From: Nocardia sp. NBC_00565
GTDB lineage: Bacteria > Actinomycetota > Actinomycetes > Mycobacteriales > Mycobacteriaceae
Assembly (NCBI RefSeq): GCF_036345915.1
Contig: NZ_CP107785.1
Coordinates: 7,564,001-7,628,000 of the forward strand
Direction: 5' to 3'
DNA: 64,000 nt
In this document: positions 8,688-18,691 of the stretch, piece by piece
How positions within the stretch are numbered: the stretch's first letter is position 1
How the letters are laid out: every line of letters starts with the position of its first letter
Notes under the pieces: model-generated
What the model was told of the DNA's origin: nothing
The model's input: the letters and a program-made list of their open reading frames with translations, nothing else
The model's database searches: none
Position numbers and translations under genes: made by a program

Positions 8688-10568
8688 TCAGCCGAGAGGC
8701 AACCACCCGTTGGCGGCATGCAAGTCCCCGTCGCCGAGTTCGCGATCGGTGAGCCCGGGCCCGACTCGCCCCTGATGCTCGTTCAGGTCGGTGATCAGTT
8801 CCGAGACGGGATGCGAATCGCTGTAGTGATACCCCTGGGCCAGCGCGAAACCGAGTTCGGTCAGTACCGCGGCCTGGTATTCGGTCTCCACGCCCTCGGC
8901 GATCACCTGCAGGTCCAATGCACTGCTGAGCGCGGCGATCACGCCGAGCAGCGGGGGTGCGGGCGAGTCCGAGCGGATCGCGGCGACGAAGGACTGGTCG
9001 ACCTTGAGGATATCGCTGGGCAGCGTGGCCAGGCGACTCAGCGAGGAGTACCCGGTGCCGAAGTCGTCGATGGCGATCCGCACGCCGCGCTCGCGCAGGA
9101 TGTGCAGATTGCCGATGGCCGTTTGGGATTCGGCCGCCAGCTCGCTCTCGGTCACCTCGAGCACCAACTGGTCGGCGGGCCACCCCGTGCTCGCCAGAAT
9201 CCCCGCGACGCGGTCCGCATAACCGGCCTCGGCCAGTTCCAGTCCGCTGACATTGACGTTGAGCGTCAGATCCAGCTGCGCGAAGGTCTCCTGCAACCGG
9301 GCCGCGTCCGCACAGGCCCGACGCAACACCAATTCGTCCAGATCGGAGATGAGGTCGTACTCCTCGGCGACCCGGATCAGCCCCTCGGTGGTGACATCGG
9401 GCTGCGCACTCGACGACCACCGCAGCAGCGCCTCCACCCCGACCGCCTTGCCGCCGCCCTCGGTGAGACTGACGATCGGCTGATAGTGCACATCGAGCGC
9501 GCCGCGGTCGATCGCCTCGCGCAGTTCGACCGCCAGCGGCAGCTGCCGCGACGACTCGAGCACCGTCCGGTTGCGCCCGGCCTGCTTGGCCCGGTACAGA
9601 CCGACATCCGCGCGACTGACCAGCAGCGAACCGGATTCCCCCGGCTGCCACGAGGTGACACCGGCCGAACATCCGGTGGTCACCGACGCCCGCAGCTGCT
9701 CGGTCAGCAGAATCGCCGCCTGCTCGGTGGTATTCGGCAACAACAGCGCGAAGGCGTCGCCGCCGTAGCGCGCCAGTCGCTGATCCGGCGCGAGCAACTT
9801 CGACCAGGTGTCGGCGACGCGCCGCAGCACCGCATCGCCGGCGCGGTGGCCGAGGTGATCGTTGATCTTCTGGAAGCGGTCGAGGTCGACGAGCACCAGT
9901 GCCAGCCCCTGGCCGGTACGGGTGGCGGTTTCGATCGCGCCGTTCAACGCCCGATCGAAACCGCGGCGGTTGAGCAGTCCGGTGAGCACATCGATATCGG
10001 CCTCGGATGCCATTCGGGTCAGGATGCCGACGACCACGCCGACGCCGAAGGTCACACCCGCCGGAATCAGCCCGGACCACCACGGCAAGCCGGGATGAAC
10101 CGGCCTTATCGGCATCACCCATAGGCACATGGCCATAGCGAAGGCTATGTGCGCGAATGCCTGTGGCCATGCGAAGAACAGCGCGGCATCACAGGCCACG
10201 AAAACATAGAACGAGGCGAGGCTGATCGCGCCGACGGTATTCGGGAACGCGTATACCGCGATCGTCACCAGTACCGTCGCTATCGCGACATAGCCGTGAT
10301 GGATGCCATGCGGCAACCGCGGACCCCAGCCGAGCAGGCTGAGTCCGAGCAGTAACGCCACCGCGGCGGCGGTACCCACCAGCGCTCGATTGCCTTCGTT
10401 GCCCGGGGCGATCCCGGTGATCAACAGGCCGAGCGCGCCCCCCATGACATAGAAGGCCCCGGTGGTCCGGGACATGACCATCGCCGTCGCCAGCGCAGAC
10501 GCGGCCCGCACCCGGGTTCGGGTATCGCCGCGAGACCCGATTCCTCGCACGGGGAATAGCCTAGACAT
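8688..10568 (-). CDS. Membrane-bound GGDEF-EAL protein with a degenerate GGDEF site
   Basis: About 170 residues of membrane helices are followed by a diguanylate-cyclase-like domain and an EAL phosphodiesterase domain. The cyclase signature reads GGDAF (about residue 270), so the Glu needed for catalysis is replaced by Ala. The EAL half looks intact: EALLRW, NVS, EVTE, DDFGTGYSSL and the later KVDQSF. The likely net activity is therefore hydrolysis of cyclic di-GMP, possibly with the dead GGDEF half as a GTP sensor. The start at 10568 (MSRLFP) or 10592 (MWQLS) cannot be decided. Confidence 0.85.
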   Translation of the reverse strand: MSRLFPVRGIGSRGDTRTRVRAASALATAMVMSRTTGAFYVMGGALGLLITGIAPGNEGNRALVGTAAAVALLLGLSLLGWGPRLPHGIHHGYVAIATVLVTIAVYAFPNTVGAISLASFYVFVACDAALFFAWPQAFAHIAFAMAMCLWVMPIRPVHPGLPWWSGLIPAGVTFGVGVVVGILTRMASEADIDVLTGLLNRRGFDRALNGAIETATRTGQGLALVLVDLDRFQKINDHLGHRAGDAVLRRVADTWSKLLAPDQRLARYGGDAFALLLPNTTEQAAILLTEQLRASVTTGCSAGVTSWQPGESGSLLVSRADVGLYRAKQAGRNRTVLESSRQLPLAVELREAIDRGALDVHYQPIVSLTEGGGKAVGVEALLRWSSSAQPDVTTEGLIRVAEEYDLISDLDELVLRRACADAARLQETFAQLDLTLNVNVSGLELAEAGYADRVAGILASTGWPADQLVLEVTESELAAESQTAIGNLHILRERGVRIAIDDFGTGYSSLSRLATLPSDILKVDQSFVAAIRSDSPAPPLLGVIAALSSALDLQVIAEGVETEYQAAVLTELGFALAQGYHYSDSHPVSELITDLNEHQGRVGPGLTDRELGDGDLHAANGWLPLG

Positions 10569-10664
10569 AACAAATACCGACAGTTGCCACATCCCGTGAA
10601 TCCAGCATGGCGAACCCCTAGCTATTTACCTGTTGGCAATGTGGAACGGGCTATTCAGCGTGCT

Positions 10665-11927
10665 CTACCGCGGCGGTGTCAGCACCTCGGTGCCGACGAA
10701 CGGGACCAGCGCGGCGGGCACCCGCACCGAACCGTCGGCCTGCTGATGGTTCTCCAGGATCGCCACGATCCAGCGGGTAGTCGCGAGCGTACCGTTCAAA
10801 GTGGCTGCGATCTGCGGCTTTCCGTTCTCGTCGCGATAGCGCACGGCGAGACGACGAGCCTGGAAGGTGGTGCAGTTCGAGGTCGAGGTGAGCTCGCGGT
10901 AGGTCTGCTGGGTGGGCACCCAAGCCTCGCAGTCGAATTTGCGCGCGGCCGAACTGCCGAGGTCACCGCCGGCGACATCGATGATCCGATAAGGCACCTC
11001 GACAGCGGCGAGCATTTCCTGCTCCCACGCGAGCAGGCGCTTGTGTTCGGCCGCGGCCGACTCGGGCGTGGTGAATACGAACATCTCGACCTTGTTGAAC
11101 TGGTGCACCCGGATGATGCCGCGGGTGTCCTTGCCGTAGCTGCCCGCCTCCCTGCGGAAACACGACGACCAGCCCGCATACCGCTTCGGGCCGTTGCTCA
11201 GGTCCAGGATCTCGCCCGAGTGATAGCCCGCCAGTGGCACCTCCGAGGTGCCGACCAGGTAGAGGTCGTCCTCCTCGAGGTGGTAGACCTCGGCCGAATG
11301 CTGGCCGAGGAAGCCGGTGCCCGCCATGACCTCCGGGCGCACCAGCACCGGCGGAATCATCATGGTGAAACCGTTCGCGACCGCCTTCTGCGCGGCCAGC
11401 TGCAGCAGGCCCAATTCCAGCAACGCGCCGTATCCGGTGAGGAAATAGAACCGCGCGCCCGACACCTTCGCGCCGCGTTCCATATCGATCAGGCCGAGCG
11501 ATTCGCCCAGCTCCAGGTGGTCCTTCGGCTCGAAGTCGAATTCCGTTGGTGTGCCGATGGTCTCGAGCACGAGGTAATCGTCCTCGCCGCCCGCGGGGGC
11601 GCCCTCCTGGATCACATTCGAGATGGCCCGGTGCGCGGCGTCCATATCGGCGTCGGCCGCATGCTGCGCGACTTCGGCCTCCTTGACCTTCGCCGACATC
11701 TCCTGCGCCTGCTCGAGCAGGACGGCCCGTTCCTCTGGCTTCGCCTTGCCGATCAGCTTGCCCATCACCTTGTGCTCGGCGCGCAGGTTGTCAGCGGTGG
11801 CCACCGCCGCACGGCGCGCCGCATCCGCCTCGAGCAGGGCGTCGACGAGGGCGGGGTCTTCGCCGCGGGCGCGCTGCGAGGCGCGGACCGCGTCGGGGTT
11901 GTCCCGCAGGAATCGGAGGTCGATCAT
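10665..11927 (-). CDS. serS: Seryl-tRNA synthetase
   Basis: This is a class II aminoacyl-tRNA synthetase of 420 residues, full length. It has the N-terminal coiled-coil tRNA-binding arm (about 25-110), motif 2 around [21 protein letters not shown] and motif 3 near [18 protein letters not shown]. It starts [11 protein letters not shown], the usual SerRS N-terminus, with ATG at 11927. It corresponds to Rv3834c and anchors the synteny with M. tuberculosis. Confidence 0.97.
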   Translation of the reverse strand: MIDLRFLRDNPDAVRASQRARGEDPALVDALLEADAARRAAVATADNLRAEHKVMGKLIGKAKPEERAVLLEQAQEMSAKVKEAEVAQHAADADMDAAHRAISNVIQEGAPAGGEDDYLVLETIGTPTEFDFEPKDHLELGESLGLIDMERGAKVSGARFYFLTGYGALLELGLLQLAAQKAVANGFTMMIPPVLVRPEVMAGTGFLGQHSAEVYHLEEDDLYLVGTSEVPLAGYHSGEILDLSNGPKRYAGWSSCFRREAGSYGKDTRGIIRVHQFNKVEMFVFTTPESAAAEHKRLLAWEQEMLAAVEVPYRIIDVAGGDLGSSAARKFDCEAWVPTQQTYRELTSTSNCTTFQARRLAVRYRDENGKPQIAATLNGTLATTRWIVAILENHQQADGSVRVPAALVPFVGTEVLTPPR

Positions 11928-11992
11928 GGGTGACCAGCCTAATGGTCGCGATATTGCTGTTTCACGCCGATATCCCAGGATGCGGACTTTGC

Positions 11993-13711
11993 ATGGGTTC
12001 GCGCGCGCATAGTTGGCTTGTGGGCACAGCATTCGACGACTCCGCAATCGATGACGCAGTGGCCGATCTGGTCGCGGGTGAGAAGACGTGGGCGCATACT
12101 CCGCTGCGGCGCCGCCGCGAACTTCTCGACGATATCCACACGCGCACCGGCCGCTTCTCCCACGAGTGGGTGCGGGCCGCACGCACCATCAAGGGCTTGG
12201 ATCCGGACTCGCCGCTGGTCGGCGAGGAGTGGATGTCGGGTCCGATGCCGTTGCTGCAGGCCACCGCCGCGCTGTCGGCCACACTCACGGCGCTGGCGGC
12301 GGGTCGCAGCCCGCTCGATGGCGTCGCGCTGGCCGAAGCACCCGGCGAGCGGGTCGCGGTGCCGATCCTGCCGTTGGATCGCTACGACCGGTTGCTGCTC
12401 AGCGGTTTTCATGGGGAAGTGTGGTTACGTCCCGGCGTCGATGCCGATACCGCGCGCCGACGCGCCGGACTCGCCCAGCTCGATCCGACCGTTACCGGTG
12501 GCGTCGGCGCAATCCTCGGCGCAGGCAATATCACCTCCATACCCCCGCTGGACGTGCTGTACGAGCTCTACGCCCACAACCGGGTGGTCGCGCTGAAGCT
12601 GAATCCGATCACCGATCCGCTGTACACGGTGTTCGAGATGGTCTTCGCGCCGCTGATCGAGCTGGGCGTGCTGCGGATCCTGACCGGTGGGGCCGAGGCG
12701 GGCGGGTATCTGGTGCAGCATGCCGACGTCGCGCATGTGCACATGACCGGCAGCATGCGGACCCACGACGCGATCGTCTGGGGACCAGAGGGCAAATCCG
12801 GTGGACAGCCGCTGCTGGACAAGCCGATCACCAGCGAACTCGGTGGCGTCTCGCCGACAATCGTGGTGCCGGGTGAATGGGACGGCGCCGACCTGCGCTA
12901 CCAGGCCGAACATATCGCGACCCAGCGACTGCACAACGGCGGTTACAACTGCGTCGCGACCCAGGCGGTGGTGCTCAGCGCGGAGTGGCCGCAGAAGGAC
13001 AGGTTCCTGGCCGAGCTGCGGGACGCGATCGAGCGGGCACCGCGGCGCCGTGCGTACTACCCGGGCAGCGACGACCGCGTCGCGGCCGCGCTGGATTCCT
13101 ATCCGGATGCCGAACGGCTCGGGCCTGATCACGGACGCCTGCTCGTGCAGAATCTGCCGACGAGCGCAACGCCGCTGCTGCGCACCGAATACTTCTCCCC
13201 GGTACTCGGCGTGGTCGAGCTGCCGTATACCGGCGGTGAATTCCTGCAGCGCGCGGTGGATTTCGCCAACGACGAGGTGATCGGGACGCTCGGCGTCAAC
13301 GTGATCGCCCACCCGGGCACCATCAAGCGGCTCGGCACCGCCTTCGACCGCGCCATCGAGCGGCTGCGCTACGGCGCGATCGCGGTCAACGCGTGGACCG
13401 GGCTGGTTTTCTTGACCCCGCGGGCCTCGTGGGGCGCCTATCCCGGCCACACGCTCGATGACGTGCAGAGCGGAATCGGCGTGGTACACAACGCTTTCCT
13501 GCTCGACGATGTGGAGCGCACGGTGGTGCGCGGGCCGTTCCGGCCGTCGCCGCGGTCGCTGTTGCGCGGGGAGTTGGCACTGTCGCCGAAGCCGCCGTGG
13601 TTCGTCGACAATGCGACCGCAGCGGCGACCGGACGCATGCTGACGGAGTTCTACGCGACCGCCAACCCGGCGCGGCTGCCGGGCCTGTTCCTGTCCGCGT
13701 TCCGCGGTTAG
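11993..13711 (+). CDS. Aldehyde dehydrogenase family protein
   Basis: This is an NAD(P)-dependent aldehyde dehydrogenase-like protein of about 572 residues. Family marks include GAGN before the nucleotide site, ELGG with the general-base Glu region, the likely catalytic Cys in NGGYNC, and a late NAWTGLVF segment. It is longer than the usual 480-500 residues, with an unusual Arg-rich N-terminus resembling acyl-CoA-reductase-like members. The start is uncertain: ATG 11993 or GTG 12019. It is divergent from serS across a short gap and has no counterpart at this place in M. tuberculosis, as I recall it. Confidence 0.8.
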   Translation: MGSRAHSWLVGTAFDDSAIDDAVADLVAGEKTWAHTPLRRRRELLDDIHTRTGRFSHEWVRAARTIKGLDPDSPLVGEEWMSGPMPLLQATAALSATLTALAAGRSPLDGVALAEAPGERVAVPILPLDRYDRLLLSGFHGEVWLRPGVDADTARRRAGLAQLDPTVTGGVGAILGAGNITSIPPLDVLYELYAHNRVVALKLNPITDPLYTVFEMVFAPLIELGVLRILTGGAEAGGYLVQHADVAHVHMTGSMRTHDAIVWGPEGKSGGQPLLDKPITSELGGVSPTIVVPGEWDGADLRYQAEHIATQRLHNGGYNCVATQAVVLSAEWPQKDRFLAELRDAIERAPRRRAYYPGSDDRVAAALDSYPDAERLGPDHGRLLVQNLPTSATPLLRTEYFSPVLGVVELPYTGGEFLQRAVDFANDEVIGTLGVNVIAHPGTIKRLGTAFDRAIERLRYGAIAVNAWTGLVFLTPRASWGAYPGHTLDDVQSGIGVVHNAFLLDDVERTVVRGPFRPSPRSLLRGELALSPKPPWFVDNATAAATGRMLTEFYATANPARLPGLFLSAFRG

Positions 13712-13756
13712 GTCGCGCTGCTACGCACGGTAGACAGGCGGATTCGACCCTTTCGA

Positions 13757-13781
13757 GCGACCTGCAGGCAGTCGCTAGCGG
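13757..13781 (+). repeat. Short dispersed hairpin element, copy 1
   Basis: GCGACCTGCAGGCAGTCGC followed by TAGCGG. The arms GCGAC and GTCGC are complementary and so are the inner TGC/GCA. Related copies lie at 54775-54799 and 59377-59401. Confidence 0.5.
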
Positions 13782-13826
13782 CCAGGTCGTAGCACCGGAG
13801 AACAGACGCTGACATGATGGGTCGCG

Positions 13827-14966
13827 ATGTCTGCTGATGATGTGACCAAGGACCCACAGGAATCCGAGCCGTACTCGGGCGGGTCGTCGCGCGCGGAATC
13901 ATTCCCGCAGTCGGTGATCATCGACCGCAAGGTCGTCTCCGACGGCAAGCTGCATTTGTCCGCGCCGACGCTGCGCTGGGTGCTGCTCGCCGCCGCGGTG
14001 GGCGCCGTCCTCATCTCGCTGTTCGGTCTGTTCATCACCGGCTACAAGAACGAAACGGGGCTCGAGGCGCACAATCCCGGCTCACCCGCCGAGACCGCGC
14101 TGGACAAGGAATTCGGCACCGCGGCCAAGGGTGACTGCCTCAGCTGGAGCAAACAGGACCGCGGCGATCTGGTGAAGGTCGCCTGCTCGAACCGGCATCT
14201 GTTCGAAGTCGCGGCCGATGTGGATATGGCCAAGTACCCCGGCGTGGAATTCGGTCCCGGCTCACGTTTTCCGGATTCGCTGCGGCTGACCGAACTCAAG
14301 GAAGAACACTGCACCCCGGCGGTAGACCAGTATCTCAACGGCAGGTTCGATCCGCGCGGCCGCTATGTCATCGGCCTGATGTACCCCAGCCCGGACGGCT
14401 GGAAGCACGGCGACCGGACCCTGCGCTGCGGGCTCCAGTTCTCCGGCAGCACCGGCACCCCGCTGCCGACCACCGGCAGTGCCGCCGAACACGATCAGTC
14501 GAAGATCTACGAACCGGGCACCTGCCTCGGCATCAACCAGAATCTGCCCACCGATCCGGTGGACTGCGCGCAGGCGCACGCCGTCGAGATCGTCTCCACC
14601 GTCGACCTCGGCCAGCACTTTTCCGGCGGTCCGCCCAGCAAGGACGAGCAGGACAAGTTCATGGAGGACGAGTGTGCGCGCGCGGCCACCGACTACCTCG
14701 GCTCACCTGACGTGGTGCGTAACAAGACGCTGACGTTGTTCTTCGACTACCTCGACGCGCGCAGCTGGCTGTCGGGCAGCCGCAAGCTGGACTGCATGAT
14801 CGGCAAGGGCACCGACCGGGAGGGTTTCGCGCCGATCACCGGCTCGGCGAAGGGCGACATCCTGATCAACGGCCAGGCGCCGGTGCCGCCGCCGAACTCC
14901 GGTCGCTCGACGCCCGCCCCGCTGCCCGGTGCCGCGCCGCTGCCGCCGCAGCCGCAACCTCGCTGA
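13827..14966 (+). CDS. Membrane-anchored septum-formation-family protein (Rv3835-like)
   Basis: This is a 379-residue protein with a short cytoplasmic N-terminus and one transmembrane helix at about residues 50-73. A large outer region follows, with two repeats of a Cys-containing domain (CLSW..ACSNRHLFEVA and TCLGI..DCAQAHAVEIV). Such domains occur in actinobacterial septum-formation family proteins. The C-terminus is Pro-rich. The stop codon overlaps the next ATG (TGATG), so the two genes are translationally coupled as in the Rv3835-Rv3836 pair. Biochemical function is unknown. Confidence 0.8.
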   Translation: MSADDVTKDPQESEPYSGGSSRAESFPQSVIIDRKVVSDGKLHLSAPTLRWVLLAAAVGAVLISLFGLFITGYKNETGLEAHNPGSPAETALDKEFGTAAKGDCLSWSKQDRGDLVKVACSNRHLFEVAADVDMAKYPGVEFGPGSRFPDSLRLTELKEEHCTPAVDQYLNGRFDPRGRYVIGLMYPSPDGWKHGDRTLRCGLQFSGSTGTPLPTTGSAAEHDQSKIYEPGTCLGINQNLPTDPVDCAQAHAVEIVSTVDLGQHFSGGPPSKDEQDKFMEDECARAATDYLGSPDVVRNKTLTLFFDYLDARSWLSGSRKLDCMIGKGTDREGFAPITGSAKGDILINGQAPVPPPNSGRSTPAPLPGAAPLPPQPQPR

Positions 14967-15316
14967 TGTCGGTGACCATGTCCGCGGACCGGTTCGAGGA
15001 GCTGGTCGGTGATGCGCTCGATCTCATCCCGCCGGAGCTGGCCCGCGCCATCGACAATGTGGTCGTGCTGATCGAACCGCACAATCCGGAGGATCCACAT
15101 CTGCTCGGGCTCTATCACGGGATCGCGCTGACCGAGCGCGACAGCCAATACGGCGGCGCCCTGCCCGACACCGTGACCATCTATCGCGAGGCGATTCTGG
15201 CCATCTGCGGCGATGAGCGCGAGGTCGTCGAGGAGGTGGCGATCACTGTGATCCATGAGATTGCACACTATTTCGGCATTGACGAAGACCGGTTGCATGA
15301 GCTGGGTTGGGGCTGA
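14966..15316 (+). CDS. Minimal zincin-like metallopeptidase family protein (Rv3836-like)
   Basis: This is a 116-residue protein with the zinc motif HEIAH followed by [14 protein letters not shown] near its C-terminus, typical of the small metallopeptidase family that includes Rv3836. It starts at ATG 14966, overlapping the upstream stop; ATG 14978 is a second option. The last codons (from 15278) are repeated exactly at 45240-45268, 30 kb away, and the accessory island begins directly after this gene. Confidence 0.85.
   Translation: MSVTMSADRFEELVGDALDLIPPELARAIDNVVVLIEPHNPEDPHLLGLYHGIALTERDSQYGGALPDTVTIYREAILAICGDEREVVEEVAITVIHEIAHYFGIDEDRLHELGWG
15278..15306 (+). repeat. Left 29-bp direct repeat of the island (attL candidate)
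   Basis: From ATTGACGAAGACC to GAGCTGGG, this sequence covers codons [10 protein letters not shown] of the metallopeptidase gene. The identical 29 bases recur at 45240-45268. The bases on both sides of the two copies are also partly alike. The layout is that of integration into the 3' end of a gene. Confidence 0.7.
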
Positions 15317-15407
15317 CTCTGAACCAGGAAAACCCGCCCCACCAGACAAAAGTCGCGGCGCGTCGGAAAGTAGCGGACAGCACGCTCGTAGACGTTTGCC
15401 CGTGTTT

Positions 15408-15488
15408 CATTGCGACTACCAGATCGCAGCACAGGACGAGTTCGAAGCCACCGCCGAGGGCGAAGCCTTCGACCGCGGCTATCAGAGG
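15408..15488 (-). pseudogene. Fragment of an enoyl-CoA hydratase gene
   Basis: The minus strand encodes [19 protein letters not shown] and then CCDLVVA, the oxyanion-hole region of crotonase enzymes, with no recognisable remainder on either side. It lies just inside the left edge of the island. It differs from the intact hydratase at 16035-16907, so it is a relic of another copy. Confidence 0.7.
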
Positions 15489-15532
15489 CTTGGTTCTGTT
15501 CCGGTTTGATCAGTCCGGCGATGCCGACGCGT

Positions 15533-15994
15533 TCAGTCACCTTCCGCTTGGTAGCGGTTGTATACCTCGAGCCATTCCTGGATGACGGTTCCGAAGTTTG
15601 CCGGGTTGTAGATGTCTTCTTCGCGAGAGAACAGGCCGCTGCCCGCATAGTCCAGCAGAGTCCAATTTGTTGATGTGTAGGACTTTCCGTCGCCTGGATC
15701 GGCCATGTGGGTGCGGGCCGAGAAAACGACTCGCGCGTTCTCGTCGTCGAAGAACACCCAATCATGGGTGTATCGGACCATTTGGTTGTTGGGAAAGTCC
15801 TTCATGAGGGGCACGATCCAGGCTAGGACCGCCCCGCGACCATGCATCTCACCGAAACAGTGTTCGACGTAGACGCAGTCCTCGGTAAAGAGGTCGGCGA
15901 AGGGACGATAGTCGGCTGTGTCCGCGCATCGGTCCGAGACCGTTTTGAATCTCTCGTACGCTTGCCGAAGCTCTTCGGGTGGATATTTTGGCAC
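15533..15994 (-). CDS. NTF2-like / SnoaL-like polyketide-cyclase-fold protein
   Basis: This is a 153-residue protein of the NTF2-like superfamily (cone-shaped alpha+beta fold used by ketosteroid isomerases, limonene epoxide hydrolases and SnoaL cyclases). The GTG at 15994 has a GGAG eight bases upstream; an ATG at 16030 has none. It follows the enoyl-CoA hydratase at a 40-base gap and is probably co-transcribed from the GntR-motif promoter near 16965. A second, unrelated-looking member of the superfamily is at 30957-31385. Confidence 0.7.
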   Translation of the reverse strand: MPKYPPEELRQAYERFKTVSDRCADTADYRPFADLFTEDCVYVEHCFGEMHGRGAVLAWIVPLMKDFPNNQMVRYTHDWVFFDDENARVVFSARTHMADPGDGKSYTSTNWTLLDYAGSGLFSREEDIYNPANFGTVIQEWLEVYNRYQAEGD

Positions 15995-16034
15995 ACTCTT
16001 CTCCTTCGCTTCGAGTGGTGAACCAATCATTGGG

Positions 16035-16907
16035 TTAGCGGCGCTGGTCTGCCCAGAAGGTGCGGGATTGGTTGCGGAGTGTGGCGAGGTCCTGGCCCTT
16101 TTCAGCGAAGGAGCCGATGCCGTGCGCGTCCATCGGACCGGCGGCGGGGTCGATGGGCAGCTCGAACGCCGCGACCTGGCCCATGGGCCCGTCGGCGGCG
16201 CGGTTGAGTACGTGTTTGGACCGCCGGATAGCGTATTTGCTTTTCTGGAGCATGAGTTCGGCGAGGCGGTTGACCTCGGTGTCGAGCTCTTCTCGTTCGA
16301 CCACCCGGTTAGCGAGGTCCCACTCCAGGGCTTGGCGCCCGCTGAATTCGTATCCCAGCAGGTTGATCTCCTTGGTGCGGCGGCGCCCCGCGAACCGCTG
16401 CAAGCGGGTACATCCGCCCCAGCCGGGGGTGATCCCCATGTCGATCTCGGGCATGCCCCACCGCGCGTTCGGGGTGGTCAGCACGAAGTCGCAACAAAGG
16501 GTCAGTTCGAGCCCGCCGCCCATGCACACGCCGTCGACGGCGGCGATAGTGACGACGTCGGTGAGATTTTCGAGCAGCGCGGCTGTTTCCTGGAACATGC
16601 TGACGATGAGGTAGGTGCTCCACTCGGGGTCACTCGATGGTTCGGCAAGCGTGGTCGCCGAGTCGAACGAGAGCTTGCGGGTGTTCAAAATCGGCATCTC
16701 GGCGATGTCGTCACCGGCGCAGAACGTATCGCCGGCGCCTCTGATGATCAGGACCCTGGCTTCCTCATCGAAGCGAACGGCGCGGATGGCCTCGTGCAGT
16801 TGCTTCTGCATGGAGACATTGAGGGCGTTGTGCTTGGTGGGTCGGTTCAGGATGATCCGGCGGATCGGGCCGTCCTTCTCATAGCGGAGCTCGTCGTCGA
16901 ATTCCAT
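16035..16907 (-). CDS. Enoyl-CoA hydratase/isomerase (crotonase superfamily)
   Basis: This is a 290-residue crotonase with the first oxyanion-hole strand at AGDDIAEM, the second at GGGLELTLCCDF, and the active-site Glu region PEIDMGITPGWGG. It would hydrate a trans-2-enoyl-CoA in a beta-oxidation cycle. It is preceded 54 bases upstream by the GATCCGGATC palindrome shared with the gntR promoter, which suggests GntR control. The NTF2-like gene follows directly. Confidence 0.88.
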   Translation of the reverse strand: MEFDDELRYEKDGPIRRIILNRPTKHNALNVSMQKQLHEAIRAVRFDEEARVLIIRGAGDTFCAGDDIAEMPILNTRKLSFDSATTLAEPSSDPEWSTYLIVSMFQETAALLENLTDVVTIAAVDGVCMGGGLELTLCCDFVLTTPNARWGMPEIDMGITPGWGGCTRLQRFAGRRRTKEINLLGYEFSGRQALEWDLANRVVEREELDTEVNRLAELMLQKSKYAIRRSKHVLNRAADGPMGQVAAFELPIDPAAGPMDAHGIGSFAEKGQDLATLRNQSRTFWADQRR

Positions 16908-16960
16908 TGGTCCTGCTTTCCTTGGGGGTCTTGATCGGACGATTAGTGCTTGATTTCAAC

Positions 16961-16970
16961 GATCCGGATC
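16961..16970. promoter_or_regulatory. GATCCGGATC palindrome upstream of enoyl-CoA hydratase
   Basis: The sequence CGATCCGGATCATTG repeats the core of the double palindrome before gntR (20221-20251). It sits 54 bases before the hydratase ATG and inside a short gap after the upstream SDR. It is the best candidate in the window for a second GntR target. Confidence 0.6.
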
Positions 16971-17009
16971 ATTGCGGTACACCTTCACGCACGGGGGCAT
17001 CCGGGAGAT

Positions 17010-17702
17010 TCAACGTGTCTGGGCCGTCATGCCGCCGTCGACCGGAATGACTGCGCCGTTGATAAACGAGGCGTCCTTGGCGGTCAGCGCTACGATGACG
17101 TGGGCAATCTCCTCCGGACGGCCGTAGCGACCTGCCGGGATCCGGCGGCGCGCGAAGACCATACGGTCGGCTTCCGGTATCGCCTCTGTCATCCCGGTGA
17201 GAGTCGCGCCGGGGCACACGCAGTTCGCGGTCAAACCGTACCTGCCGTAATCCACGGCGAGTGCCTTGGTGAATCCGGCGAGGCCGTGCTTGGCAACGGT
17301 ATAGGGACTGCTGAATCGGCCTGCGCCGAAGGCTTCGGTGGACGCTACATTCACGATCCTGCCGCTACCGTTCGCCAGCAGATCGGGCAGACATGCACGG
17401 ACCACCAACATCGCACCGGTGAGGTTGACCGCCAGTGTGTTCTGCCACGTCTCGATGTAGTGATCGTCGGTTGGCAGGCCCCCTGCGGCGATGCCGGCGG
17501 CGTTCACCACGATGTTCACCGAACCCAGCGTCTGCCGCACCCCGGCCACGGCAGCCTCGACGCCCGCGGGATCGCTCACGTCGACCGGCGGCGTGCCGTC
17601 CCGATCGAGGACCGCGACGCGCACTCCTTGTTTGTCCAGCAGACGCGCGGTCGCCCGGCCGATACCAGAGTGACCGCCGGTGACCACTGCGACCCGACTC
17701 AT
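17010..17702 (-). CDS. SDR-family oxidoreductase
   Basis: This 230-residue classical short-chain dehydrogenase has TGGHSGIG (NAD(P) binding), NNAG-like NAAG, a catalytic Ser in NVAS, and YTVAK. Its likely role is oxidation of a 3-hydroxyacyl-CoA or alcohol in the island's pathway. The ATG at 17702 overlaps the stop of the upstream MDR gene (TCATGA), indicating an operon of SDR, MDR and SDR read from 19467 down to 17010. Confidence 0.85.
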   Translation of the reverse strand: MSRVAVVTGGHSGIGRATARLLDKQGVRVAVLDRDGTPPVDVSDPAGVEAAVAGVRQTLGSVNIVVNAAGIAAGGLPTDDHYIETWQNTLAVNLTGAMLVVRACLPDLLANGSGRIVNVASTEAFGAGRFSSPYTVAKHGLAGFTKALAVDYGRYGLTANCVCPGATLTGMTEAIPEADRMVFARRRIPAGRYGRPEEIAHVIVALTAKDASFINGAVIPVDGGMTAQTR

Positions 17703-18691
17703 GAGTGAGTCGTGAAGGTGATGACGGTTTTTCCGGTCGCACGCCGTTCCCACAGGGCCACACACGCCTCGGGGAGAGCTTCCAGGGGATAGGTGGCGCC
17801 GACGAGTGGCTTGATGCGCCCGTCGCCGTACCAGTCGAACAGTTGTTGGAAATTCGCGATGTTGGCGGCGGGATCTTTGATGGCCGACAGCCCGTAGGCG
17901 ACGCCGATCACCGATATCGATTTCAAGATCGTGTAGTTGATTCCGAGTTGGGGGATGTCGCCGCCCGCGAATCCGACAACCAGGTAGCGGCCGTTCCAGG
18001 CAGTGCAACGCTTGGCTTGGTCGAACAGGCTGCCGCCGACGGGATCGAAGATCACGTCGGCGCCTGCTCCGTCGGTTAGCTCCAACAGCCGTGTGCGTAG
18101 ATCCTCGATGCCGTAGTTGATGGTGTCGGTGGCGCCCATTGTGCGGGCTGCCCGGCATTTCGGTTCGGTGCTCGCGGCGGCGATCACTCGTGCGCCGATT
18201 GCGGTGCCGATTTGGACCGCGGCGCTACCGCATCCGCCGGCGGAGCCGAGGACCAGCAGAGTCTCATCGCGATCCAACCGTGCTCGTTGGGTCAGCGCGT
18301 GCATGGCTGTGCCGTAGGTGAGGTTGAAACCGGCCGCATCGGTGAACGGCATTTCCGCGGGAATCCGGTGAAGCTGTTGTCCGGGCGGCGTCACCAGCAC
18401 TTCCTCGGAGAAGGCGTCATAGCCGGTCAGCGCCAGGACTCGTTGGCCAACACGGAAGTCGGCGACATGGGCACCGACCTCGATGATGGTTCCGGCGAAC
18501 TCGCTGCCCGGCACGAACGGCGGCTCGAGCTCGAGCTGATAGAGCCCTCTCGTGATCAGTGTGTCGGGAAAGTTCAACGCGGCGGCATGATTTCGGACGC
18601 GAACCTGTTCGGCACCGCATGCGGGCCTCGTCCTGGTTTCCAGCGACAGCCCTGATTCTCCGGTCAGTGTGTTGCACACCCATGACCTCAC
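17699..18691 (-). CDS. NADPH:quinone oxidoreductase-type medium-chain dehydrogenase
   Basis: This is a 330-residue zinc-free MDR of the quinone oxidoreductase/crotonyl-CoA reductase group, with PGSEFAGTI and a Rossmann GSAGGCGSAAVQ motif, and no zinc ligands. It could reduce an enoyl-CoA or a quinone-like intermediate. The frame is open far upstream, but the GTG at 18691 overlaps the preceding SDR stop (GTGA) and gives the normal N-terminus. Both ends overlap neighbours by 4 bases, so translation is coupled. Confidence 0.85.
   Translation of the reverse strand: MRSWVCNTLTGESGLSLETRTRPACGAEQVRVRNHAAALNFPDTLITRGLYQLELEPPFVPGSEFAGTIIEVGAHVADFRVGQRVLALTGYDAFSEEVLVTPPGQQLHRIPAEMPFTDAAGFNLTYGTAMHALTQRARLDRDETLLVLGSAGGCGSAAVQIGTAIGARVIAAASTEPKCRAARTMGATDTINYGIEDLRTRLLELTDGAGADVIFDPVGGSLFDQAKRCTAWNGRYLVVGFAGGDIPQLGINYTILKSISVIGVAYGLSAIKDPAANIANFQQLFDWYGDGRIKPLVGATYPLEALPEACVALWERRATGKTVITFTTHS

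Noticed and set aside
8052..10124. 690-codon plus-strand frame
   Set aside because: It is antisense to the MFS and GGDEF/EAL genes and Gln/Arg/His-rich; a shadow.
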